DNA of 31,309 bases, from contig DBQX01000106.1 of NCBI GenBank assembly GCA_002305415.1, positions 1 to 31,309 on the forward strand, given 5' to 3'. This document shows, in pieces, positions 17,048 to 23,850 of this stretch. The notes under the pieces are model-generated. The model was not told where the DNA came from, made no database searches, and saw only the letters and a program-made list of their open reading frames with translations. The translations under genes and the position numbers were made by a program. Every line of letters starts with the position of its first letter. The first letter of the stretch is position 1. The stretch comes from Actinomycetales bacterium UBA1383. GTDB lineage: Bacteria; Actinomycetota; Actinomycetes; Actinomycetales; Actinomycetaceae.

Positions 17048-17073
17048 TGACGACGATGTCAAGGAGCAGGGCC

Positions 17074-18447
17074 ATGGACCAGTCTGCACGCTACGCCGAC
17101 CTCAGCCTCAAGGAGGAGGACCTCATCAGCGCGGGGAGGCACATCCTCTGCGCCTACACGATGAAGCCCAAGGCGGGCGACTACCTCGCCGCGGCGGCCC
17201 ACTTCGCCGCGGAATCCTCCACCGGCACGAATGTGGAGGTCTCCACCACCGACGACTTCACCCGCGGCGTCGACGCACTCGTCTACCACATCGACGAGGC
17301 GACCGAGGAGATGCGGATCGCGTACCCGCTCGAGCTCTTCGACCGCAACATGATCGACGGCCGCATGATGATGGTCTCGTTCCTGACCCTCACCATCGGG
17401 AACAACCAGGGCATGGGCGACATCGAGTACGCCAAGATGTACGACTTCTACGTGCCGCGGCGCGCGATCGAGCTGTTCGACGGCCCGTCCGTGGACATCT
17501 CCACGCTCTGGCGCATCCTCGGGCGTCCCGTGGTCGACGGCGGGTACATCGCGGGCACGATCATCAAGCCCAAGCTCGGCCTGCGGCCCGAGCCCTTCGC
17601 GAAGGCGGCGTACGAGTTCTGGCTGGGCGGCGACTTCATCAAGAACGACGAGCCGCAGGGCAACCAGGTCTTCGCACCGATCCGCACGACCATCCCGCTC
17701 GTGTACGACGCGATGAAGCGTGCGATGGACGAGACGGGCGAGGCGAAGCTGTTCTCCGCGAACATCACCGCCGACGACCACTCCGAGATGATCGCCCGGG
17801 GCGAGTTCATCCTCCAGGCCTTCGGCCCCGACGCCGACAAGGTGGCCTTCCTCGTGGACGGCTACGTCGGTGGCCCCGGCATGATCACCACCGCCCGCCG
17901 CTGGTTCCCCCGCCAGTACCTGCACTACCACCGTGCCGGTCACGGCGCCGTCACCTCCCCCAGCTCGAAGCGAGGGTACACCGCCTACGTGCTGGCCAAG
18001 ATGGCCCGCCTGCAGGGCGCGTCCGGCATCCACGTCGGCACCATGGGCTACGGGAAGATGGAGGGCGAGCGGGATGACCGCGCCATCGCCTACATCATCG
18101 AGCGCGAGGAGTACCAGGGCCCGGCCTACTTCCAGAAGTGGTACGGCATGCGCCCCACCACCCCCATCATCTCCGGTGGCATGAACGCGCTGCGCCTCCC
18201 CGGGTTCTTCGAGAACCTCGGCCACGCGAACATCATCAACACCGCTGGTGGCGGCAGCTACGGCCACCTCGACGGCGCGGCCGCCGGCGCGCGCTCGCTG
18301 CGGCAGGCCTACGAGTGCTGGGCAGCCGGAGCGGATCCCGTCGAGTGGGCGAAGGGCCACCGCGAGTTCGCCCGCGCGTTCGAGTCCTTCCCGCACGACG
18401 CCGACGTCATCTACCCCGGATGGCGGGAGAAGCTGGGCGTGCAGTGA
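17074..18447 (+). CDS. cbbM: Form II ribulose-1,5-bisphosphate carboxylase/oxygenase
   Basis: Carboxylates RuBP to two 3-phosphoglycerate molecules. The 457-residue sequence aligns along its whole length with Rhodospirillum rubrum CbbM (466 residues), from MDQSARYADL to IYPGWREKLGV. All catalytic elements are present: K165 and K167 in IIKPKLGL, carbamylated K190 with D192 and E193 in GGDFIKNDEPQGN, HYHRAGHGA, loop-6 K328 in GKMEGE, and ISGGMNALR with a Gly-rich phosphate site. It is a true form II enzyme, not a RuBisCO-like protein, and needs no small subunit. ATG 17074 is preceded by AAGGAG at 7 nt and gives the expected N-terminus. An in-frame ATG at 17056 lacks an SD. It overlaps the next gene by 4 bp (GTGA). 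Form II is known mainly from Proteobacteria, so transfer of the module is likely (inference). Confidence 0.97.
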   Translation: MDQSARYADLSLKEEDLISAGRHILCAYTMKPKAGDYLAAAAHFAAESSTGTNVEVSTTDDFTRGVDALVYHIDEATEEMRIAYPLELFDRNMIDGRMMMVSFLTLTIGNNQGMGDIEYAKMYDFYVPRRAIELFDGPSVDISTLWRILGRPVVDGGYIAGTIIKPKLGLRPEPFAKAAYEFWLGGDFIKNDEPQGNQVFAPIRTTIPLVYDAMKRAMDETGEAKLFSANITADDHSEMIARGEFILQAFGPDADKVAFLVDGYVGGPGMITTARRWFPRQYLHYHRAGHGAVTSPSSKRGYTAYVLAKMARLQGASGIHVGTMGYGKMEGERDDRAIAYIIEREEYQGPAYFQKWYGMRPTTPIISGGMNALRLPGFFENLGHANIINTAGGGSYGHLDGAAAGARSLRQAYECWAAGADPVEWAKGHREFARAFESFPHDADVIYPGWREKLGVQ

Positions 18448-19478
18448 CGCAGCGGATCACACTCACCCAGTTCCTGGGGGAGGACCAGCGCACGATCGAG
18501 GGAGCCACCGGCGACTTCAGCGGGCTCGTGGGCGACGTGGCGATCGCCAGCAAGGCGATCGCCCACGCCGTCGGCAAGGGCGCACTCCTCGGGGCCGGCA
18601 CGCGCCTGTGCGAGCGCCTGCGCGCGGAGGCGTCCGACCTGTTGCTTGGAGCCCTTGCCGCGACCACCCACCTCGCCGCCACGCTCTCCCCCACGGGATT
18701 CCGTCCCGTGGGGGACGAGGGACACCGCGGCAAGTACCTGCTGGCCTTCGACCCGCTGATCGGGGCCGCGGACCTCGACATCAACTTCCAGACGGGCACG
18801 ATCTTCTCGATCCTGCGATCGCCCGACCCCTCGCGGCCGGCCCGCGAGGAGGACTTCCTGCAGCCGGGACGGGATGTGGTGTGCGCCGGGCTGGTGCAGT
18901 ACGGCGGGTCCACCCGCTTCGTGCTGGCGACCGACCTGGGCGTCGACGGCTTCACGCTCGACCGCGAGTTCGGGGAGTACGTGCTGACCAACCCCGACCT
19001 CGCCCTCCCGCCGACCACCGACGAGGTGGCCCTGCACGCGATGGGCAGCAGGTCCTGGGAGCCACCGGTGGCGCGGTACGTGAAGGAGGCGCTCGCGGGG
19101 GCAGAGGGTCCGCGAGCGCGGGACTTCCGCATCCGCTGGGCCGCCTCGCTGGGCGCCGAGACCTACCGCATCCTCACCCGCGGGGGCGTCTACGTCCACC
19201 CGCACGACTCCTCCACGCGCAACGGGGGTGGCCACCTCCACCTGCTGTGCGCCGCGCAGCCGGTCGCGTGGATCGCCGTGCGCGCGGGCGGTGACGCGAT
19301 CACCGGCCGCAACTCCATCCTGGACCTCGTGCCCAGCAGCCTCGACCAGCAGGTGCCGCTGATCTTCGGCTCCTCCGACGAGGTGGCGCGTCTCCACGAG
19401 CTGCACCGGGCCTACATCGAGGGACGCGACGAGGACGAGGCCGAACCGCTCTTCTCGTCACGCTCCCTGTTCCGCTGA
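18444..19478 (+). CDS. CbbF-like class I fructose-1,6-bisphosphatase homologue lacking the active site
   Basis: The 344-residue protein keeps the class I FBPase/CbbF fold. Markers are ATGDFSGL near 21, FDP(L)-x-G...DINFQTGTIFSI (101-123), EEDFLQPG, AEGPRARDFRIRW, SLGAETYRILTRGGVYVHP, and ILDLVPSSLDQQVPLIFGS. The proteobacterial-style tail LFSSRSLFR is also shared. The catalytic residues are gone. DPLDGSSN has become D103-P-L-I106-G-A-A-D110. The SEE metal motif aligns with SPT (82-84). KLD reads RLR-A. LLYEC reads LLCAA, so the Glu-280 equivalent is A270. The substrate Lys/Arg before it are His. The reading frame is intact with normal codon use, so this is not decay. It starts at GTG 18444 inside the cbbM stop and lies 12 bp before cbbP. 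Standard annotation would call it FBPase, but I predict a pseudoenzyme with a regulatory or structural role. Confidence 0.88.
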   Translation: MTQRITLTQFLGEDQRTIEGATGDFSGLVGDVAIASKAIAHAVGKGALLGAGTRLCERLRAEASDLLLGALAATTHLAATLSPTGFRPVGDEGHRGKYLLAFDPLIGAADLDINFQTGTIFSILRSPDPSRPAREEDFLQPGRDVVCAGLVQYGGSTRFVLATDLGVDGFTLDREFGEYVLTNPDLALPPTTDEVALHAMGSRSWEPPVARYVKEALAGAEGPRARDFRIRWAASLGAETYRILTRGGVYVHPHDSSTRNGGGHLHLLCAAQPVAWIAVRAGGDAITGRNSILDLVPSSLDQQVPLIFGSSDEVARLHELHRAYIEGRDEDEAEPLFSSRSLFR

Positions 19479-19490
19479 GGAGGGAAGGAC

Positions 19491-20369
19491 ATGTCAGTCA
19501 AGCACCCCGTCGTCGCCATCACCGGCTCCTCCGGGGCCGGCACCACGTCGGTGACCCGCTCGTTCTCCAACATCTTCCGGCGGGAGAAGCTCACCGCCGC
19601 GATGATCGAGGGTGACTCGTACCACCGCTACGACCGCGCCGCGATGAAGAAGGCAGCCGCGGAGCAGGCCGCGGCCGGCAACAACCACTTCAGCCACTTC
19701 GGCCCGGAGGCGAACCTCTTCGAGGAGCTCGAGGCCCTGTTCCGCACCTACGGCGAGACCGGCAGCGGCCGGCACCGGCACTACCTCCACGACCATTTGG
19801 AGGCCGCGCCCTGGGGCCAGGAGCCGGGCACCTTCACGCCGTGGGAGGAGCTACCACCATCGGACCTGCTGTTCTACGAAGGGCTGCACGGCGCCGTCGT
19901 GACCGAGACGGTCGACGTCGCCCGGTACGCGGACCTGCTGGTGGGAGTCGTCCCGATCATCAACCTGGAATGGATCCAGAAGCTGATCCGCGACAAGGCG
20001 GCGCGGGGCTACTCCACGGAGGCGGTGGTCGACACGATCCTGCGGCGCATGCCCGACTACATCAACTACATCACGCCGCAGTTCTCGCGCACCCACGTCA
20101 ACTTCCAGCGGGTTCCCACCGTGGACACGTCCAACCCGTTCATCGCCGAGGACATCCCCACCGCGGACGAGAGCTTCGTGGTGATCCGCTTCGCGAATCC
20201 CAAGGGCATCGACTTCCCGTACCTCCTGGCCATGGTCCACGACTCGTTCATGACCAGGCCGAACGTCATCACGGTCCCCGGCGGGAAGATGGAACTGGCG
20301 ATGCAACTCATCTTCACGCCGATGATCCTGCGGCTGATCGAGAACAAGAAGCGGGGCGCGATCCTCTGA
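19491..20369 (+). CDS. cbbP: Phosphoribulokinase (proteobacterial, class I type)
   Basis: Phosphorylates ribulose 5-phosphate to RuBP with ATP, feeding the RuBisCO encoded upstream. The 292 residues match the Rhodobacter sphaeroides-type octameric enzyme: P-loop GSSGAGTTS (12-20), D42, H45 and R49 in EGDSYHRYDR, the HFSHFGPEAN motif, FYEGLHGAV with E130, and LEWIQKLIRDKAARGY containing K164, R167, D168 and R172. VDTSNPFIA and the C-terminal FANPKGIDFPYLL and VPGGKMELAMQLI are also conserved. It is therefore predicted to be active and, as in that class, possibly NADH-activated and AMP-inhibited. ATG 19491 has GGAGGGAAGG upstream, 12 bp after the FBPase-like stop. It is the last gene of the operon. 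A long inverted repeat follows at 20409. Confidence 0.97.
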   Translation: MSVKHPVVAITGSSGAGTTSVTRSFSNIFRREKLTAAMIEGDSYHRYDRAAMKKAAAEQAAAGNNHFSHFGPEANLFEELEALFRTYGETGSGRHRHYLHDHLEAAPWGQEPGTFTPWEELPPSDLLFYEGLHGAVVTETVDVARYADLLVGVVPIINLEWIQKLIRDKAARGYSTEAVVDTILRRMPDYINYITPQFSRTHVNFQRVPTVDTSNPFIAEDIPTADESFVVIRFANPKGIDFPYLLAMVHDSFMTRPNVITVPGGKMELAMQLIFTPMILRLIENKKRGAIL

Positions 20370-20395
20370 GCGCCGCTGCCCGTCTGGCAACGGAC

Positions 20396-20434
20396 TGGTC
20401 ATTGCCACCCGATCGGCCTACGATGGCCGATCGG
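20396..20434 (+). promoter_or_regulatory. Promoter with palindrome centred on the -10 box
   Basis: TGGTCA (20396-20401), a 17-bp spacer and TACGAT (20419-20424) form a good promoter. The -10 is exactly bracketed by perfect 10-bp arms CCGATCGGCC (20409-20418) and GGCCGATCGG (20425-20434). A second inverted repeat, TGGCAA (20385-20390) and TTGCCA (20402-20407), straddles the -35. As a hairpin the large palindrome could also terminate the cbb operon. As DNA it would be an operator for the downstream gene. Confidence 0.55.
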
Positions 20435-20460
20435 AACTGACCCGACCCCGAGGACGTGCA

Positions 20461-21618
20461 ATGGGTGCCGAATCCGCACCGCAATGGTTGCTCCCCGCCT
20501 TCGTGCGCAGCGTGACCGCCATCGGCGCCACCGCGTCCCGCGAGGAGATCGAGGCCGTCGGCCGGCGCCTGCTCGAACGCTGGTGCTCTCCCGATCGGCG
20601 CCACCACGGGGTCACCCATCTCGTGGCCGTCCTGCAGCGCGTCGACGCCCTCTCCCAGGAGACCCACTCCCCCGAGCTGGTCCGCATCGCCGCCTGGTAC
20701 CACGGTGCCGTGTTCGACACCGCCCTCCTGAAGCAGTACATGCGTGCGGCCGGGGAGAACAAGCCCGCGTCCGCCGAGGTCGCCATGGCCGACCTGCTCG
20801 CGCTGGGAGTTCCCGAGAGGGTCGCCGCCCGCGTCCGCGACATCATCCTCAGCCTCGTGCGGCACGATGCCGACCCCACCGACGTCGACTGCATGGCCCT
20901 GTGCGACGCCGACCTGGGGACCCTCGCCGTCGAGCCGCAGAAGTACAAGGAGTACCGCACCCGGGTGCGCGAGGAGTTCGCCCACATCGACCCCCGGCGG
21001 TACGTCGAGGCCCGCATCGCCATCGTGACCCGGCTCCTGGCGCGGCGGAAGCTGTTCCTCAGTCCGCTCGCGTCCGCGTGGGAGGAGCCGGCGCGGCAGA
21101 ACCTCGCGGCAGAACTTCAGAAGCTGAAGGCGGAGCTCGCCACCCTCCCGCCGCGCGCCCCGGACGAGGAACCGCCCGCCCCCGCCGCCCCACCCGCGAC
21201 GCCGGCCCCCCAGAAACAGGCGACGACCCGCTTCGCGCGGGACGACACCCTGTCGGACACCCAGGCCCTCCCCCGGGTCCCGTCCGACGAGCTCCCGCCC
21301 GCGCGTGCCGTTCCTGCTGCCGACGAGGAGGAGCCCGAGGTGATCGGAGTCCCCTACGAGGAGCGCACCCGCAAGGCCGCCCGCGAGGAGCTCGAGATCA
21401 CCTCCGGGATCGAGCGTGTCCCGCACGGCTTCCGCGACGTGCCACGCCGGACGTCCGCGTCCAGTGCCCCGTCACCCGCCACCGGGGTGTCCGCCAGCAC
21501 GCCCAGTGCCCCCTCCCCGGCGGAGTCCGACACCGAGCGTGCTGCCGCGCGCCGGTCCACACCGGAGCCGGACGACTCCGAGTCCACAGGAACGCTGTTC
21601 CGGCCGATCGTCCCCTGA
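20461..21618 (+). CDS. Predicted HD-type metal-dependent hydrolase (COG4339-like) with disordered tail
   Basis: A 385-residue protein. Residues ~1-200 resemble the COG4339 predicted HD-superfamily phosphohydrolases: RRHHGVTHL near 47-53, AAWYHGAVFDT near 77-87, ILSLVRHDADPTDVDCMALCDADLGTLA near 130-157, and the helical YKEYRTRVREEFAHI. H, H-x and D residues are positioned for a metal site, although the substrate is unknown (nucleotide or alarmone-like in relatives). Residues ~205-385 are Pro/Ala/Glu/Ser-rich and probably disordered, an unusual addition to this family. ATG 20461 follows GAGGACGT. It lies 91 bp after cbbP, with its own palindrome-bracketed promoter, so it may be a separate unit. 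Confidence 0.78.
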   Translation: MGAESAPQWLLPAFVRSVTAIGATASREEIEAVGRRLLERWCSPDRRHHGVTHLVAVLQRVDALSQETHSPELVRIAAWYHGAVFDTALLKQYMRAAGENKPASAEVAMADLLALGVPERVAARVRDIILSLVRHDADPTDVDCMALCDADLGTLAVEPQKYKEYRTRVREEFAHIDPRRYVEARIAIVTRLLARRKLFLSPLASAWEEPARQNLAAELQKLKAELATLPPRAPDEEPPAPAAPPATPAPQKQATTRFARDDTLSDTQALPRVPSDELPPARAVPAADEEEPEVIGVPYEERTRKAAREELEITSGIERVPHGFRDVPRRTSASSAPSPATGVSASTPSAPSPAESDTERAAARRSTPEPDDSESTGTLFRPIVP

Positions 21619-21668
21619 CGCGCCCGGCCTAGCGTGGCTCCCGTCCGCACAGCACCGGGAGGGAACCC

Positions 21669-21956
21669 ATGCAGTACTCCGTCGACTCCGTCGAGATCGC
21701 CCACGCCGCGGCGCGCACACGCGCGTCGATCGCAACCATCCACGCCGAGGTGGCGGCGATGATGTCGCACCTGTTGTCGCTCCAGGCCAGCTGGACCGGC
21801 GTCGCGTCCGCCTCGTTCGGCGAGCTGGCCCACCGCTGGCGCCTCACGCAGCACCAGGTCGAGGCTGCGCTGGAGCAGGTGTCGGCCGGCCTCGAGCAGG
21901 CGTCCGCTGCCTACACCGAGGCCGAACGGGCGAACGCCCGGATGTTCGCGCTCTGA
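21669..21956 (+). CDS. WXG100-family (ESAT-6-like) small protein
   Basis: A 95-residue helical-hairpin protein with the W-x-G turn at W42-T-G44, flanked by two amphipathic helices (about 8-40 and 48-92). This is the hallmark of type VII secretion substrates and related scaffold proteins. The SD GGGAGG precedes ATG 21669. No EccC, other ESX component, PE/PPE or toxin gene is nearby, so it is an orphan whose secretion machinery, if any, lies elsewhere. The C-terminus lacks an obvious YxxxD/E export motif, although YTEAE occurs at residues 81-85. It may act as a homodimer in the cytoplasm or be exported. Confidence 0.82.
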   Translation: MQYSVDSVEIAHAAARTRASIATIHAEVAAMMSHLLSLQASWTGVASASFGELAHRWRLTQHQVEAALEQVSAGLEQASAAYTEAERANARMFAL

Positions 21957-21965
21957 GCACAGCGA

Positions 21966-21993
21966 AGCGGGGCGGACCGAAGTCCGCCCCGCT
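21966..21993. terminator. Bidirectional hairpin between the WXG100 gene and groEL
   Basis: 11-bp arms AGCGGGGCGGA and TCCGCCCCGCT with loop CCGAAG, lying 9 bp after the WXG100 stop and 14 bp after the convergent groEL stop. It probably ends both transcripts. Confidence 0.78.
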
Positions 21994-22007
21994 CCCGTTC
22001 GTGTGGC

Positions 22008-23630
22008 TCAGAAGTCCATGCCACCCATGTCCCCACCAGCCGGTGCCGGCGGGTGCTTCTCCGGCTTGTCCGCCACCACGGCCTCCGTGGTGAGGAACAG
22101 CGCCGCGATGGAGGCAGCGTTCTGCAGCGCGGAGCGGGTCACCTTGACCGGGTCGGCCACGCCCGCGTGGAGCAGGTCCTCGTACACGCCGGTCGCGGCG
22201 TTCAGGCCGTGGCCCGGCGGCAGCGAGCGCACCTTCTCCGCGACGACGCCGCCCTCGAGACCGGCGTTGATCGCGATCTGCTTGAGCGGGGCCTCGACGG
22301 CGAGCTGGACGATCTTGGCGCCCGTGGCCTCGTCGCCCGTGAGGTCGAGCTCAGCGAAGGCGTCCTTGGCGGCCTGGATGAGCGCGACGCCACCACCGGC
22401 GACGATGCCCTCCTCGACGGCGGCCTTGGCGTTCCGCACGGCGTCCTCGATGCGGTGCTTGCGCTCCTTGAGCTCCACCTCGGTCGCGGCACCCGCCTTG
22501 ATGACGGCCACGCCACCGGCGAGCTTCGCGAGGCGCTCCTGCAGCTTCTCACGGTCGTAGTCCGAGTCGGACTTCTCGATCTCCGCACGGATCTGGTTCA
22601 CGCGGCCCTCGAGCTGCGCGGGGTCGCCCGCACCCTCGACGATCGTGGTCTCGTCCTTGGTGACGACGACCTTGCGGGCCTGGCCCAGCAGGTCGAGGTC
22701 GGCGTTCTCGAGCTTCAGGCCCACCGTCTCGGAGATGACCTGGCCGCCGGTGAGGATCGCCATGTCCTGCAGCATCGCCTTGCGGCGGTCGCCGAAGCCC
22801 GGCGCCTTGACGGCCACCGACTTGAACGTGCCGCGGATCTTGTTGACCACGAGGGTGGCGAGGGCCTCGCCCTCGACGTCCTCCGCGATGATCAGCAGGG
22901 GCTTGCCGGCCTGGATGACCTTCTCCAGCAGCGGGAGCATGTCCTTGACGTTGGAGATCTTGGACTCGACGAGCAGGATGTACGGGTCCTCGAGGACCGC
23001 TTCCTGGCGCTCGGGGTCGGTGACGAAGTAGGCGGACAGGAAGCCCTTGTCGAAGCGCATGCCCTCGGTGAGCTCGAGCTCGAGGCCGAGTGCGTTCGAC
23101 TCCTCAACGGTGACGACGCCCTCCTTGCCCACCTTGTCGAGGGCCTCGGCGATGAGCTCGCCGATCGTCGTGTCGCCGGCGGAGATGGCGGCGGTCGCGG
23201 CGATCTCCTCCTTGGTCTCGACCTCCTTGGCCTGGGCGAGCAGGCGCTCGGTGACCGCCTCGACGGCCTTCTCGATGCCGCGCTTCAGGGCGATCGGGTT
23301 GGCGCCCGCGGCGACGTTCCGCAGTCCTTCGCGGACGAGGGCCTGGGCGAGCACGGTGGCGGTGGTGGTTCCGTCGCCGGCGACGTCATCCGTCTTCTTG
23401 GCGACCTCCTTCACCAGCTCGGCGCCGATCTTCTCGTAGGGCTCGTCGAGCTCGATCTCCTTGGCGATGGAGACGCCGTCGTTGGTGATGGTGGGGGCGC
23501 CCCACTTCTTCTCCAGGACGACGTTGCGGCCACGCGGGCCGAGCGTCACCTTGACGGTGTCGGCGAGGATGTTCAGGCCCCGCTCCATCGCGCGACGGGC
23601 CTCCTCGTCGAAGGCGATGATCTTTGCCAT
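22008..23630 (-). CDS. groEL: 60-kDa chaperonin GroEL
   Basis: A 540-residue chaperonin subunit forming the folding barrel. It starts MAKIIAFDEEARRAMERG. The ATP site includes GPRGRNVVLEKKWGAP and DVAGDGTTTATVLAQAL with the catalytic Asp. GAVEEGIVAGGGVAL-type and NAATGVYEDLL motifs appear in the C-terminal half. The end is GGDMGGMDF, a short Gly-Met tail without the long GGM repeats of E. coli, typical of actinobacterial GroEL2. groES is not adjacent, so this is a stand-alone groEL copy. Two CIRCE operators upstream show HrcA control and heat induction. GGAGGAAAG is the SD. It converges with the WXG100 gene at a shared terminator. Confidence 0.97.
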   Translation of the reverse strand: MAKIIAFDEEARRAMERGLNILADTVKVTLGPRGRNVVLEKKWGAPTITNDGVSIAKEIELDEPYEKIGAELVKEVAKKTDDVAGDGTTTATVLAQALVREGLRNVAAGANPIALKRGIEKAVEAVTERLLAQAKEVETKEEIAATAAISAGDTTIGELIAEALDKVGKEGVVTVEESNALGLELELTEGMRFDKGFLSAYFVTDPERQEAVLEDPYILLVESKISNVKDMLPLLEKVIQAGKPLLIIAEDVEGEALATLVVNKIRGTFKSVAVKAPGFGDRRKAMLQDMAILTGGQVISETVGLKLENADLDLLGQARKVVVTKDETTIVEGAGDPAQLEGRVNQIRAEIEKSDSDYDREKLQERLAKLAGGVAVIKAGAATEVELKERKHRIEDAVRNAKAAVEEGIVAGGGVALIQAAKDAFAELDLTGDEATGAKIVQLAVEAPLKQIAINAGLEGGVVAEKVRSLPPGHGLNAATGVYEDLLHAGVADPVKVTRSALQNAASIAALFLTTEAVVADKPEKHPPAPAGGDMGGMDF

Positions 23631-23741
23631 GAGGTGTTCTTTCCTCCGATGTGGGTAGCTCGTCGGTGCCCGCGACGGACGACGGTCCCCGCAGCGTTCT
23701 GGTCACGCCGGGAGGAGCGCCTCACCGACAAGCCGGTCTGG

Positions 23742-23768
23742 TTATCACTCTCACGGTGAGAGTGCTAA
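23742..23768 (-). promoter_or_regulatory. CIRCE operator 1 (HrcA site), groEL-proximal
   Basis: On the plus strand TTATCACTC, 9 nt, GAGTGCTAA: one mismatch to the consensus TTAGCACTC-N9-GAGTGCTAA. It lies 111 bp before the groEL start and overlaps a plausible promoter (TTAGCA, 16 bp, GATAAC on the minus strand). Confidence 0.92.
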
Positions 23769-23775
23769 TGCGATC

Positions 23776-23802
23776 TTGGCACTCTCACAGGACGAGTGCA
23801 AG
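23776..23802 (-). promoter_or_regulatory. CIRCE operator 2 (HrcA site), distal
   Basis: On the plus strand TTGGCACTC, 9 nt, GAGTGCAAG: a two-mismatch CIRCE. Its start is 34 bp from the first, about three helical turns, so two HrcA dimers could bind the same face. It also lies only 37 bp upstream of the -10 box of the divergent glycosidase gene. Confidence 0.85.
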
Positions 23803-23838
23803 CCGCTCCACAGGGCGCGTCGACACCGGGACGGTCGG

Positions 23839-23844
23839 TACCCT
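23839..23844 (+). promoter_or_regulatory. -10-like box of the GH15-like gene
   Basis: TACCCT ends 6 nt before the ATG at 23851. There is no SD. Confidence 0.42.
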
Positions 23845-23850
23845 GTCTCC

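Noticed and set aside
18711..18722. D91-E92 of the FBPase-like protein as replacement for the SEE metal motif
   Set aside because: They lie only about 11-12 residues before the DPL motif, whereas SEE lies about 18-22 before it in real enzymes. D121 and E280 equivalents would still be missing.
22053..23759. A 568-codon frame antisense to groEL, and similar shadows of the permease, RuBisCO and DAHP synthase genes
   Set aside because: These are typical antisense open frames of high-GC genes, with no homology and no start signals.
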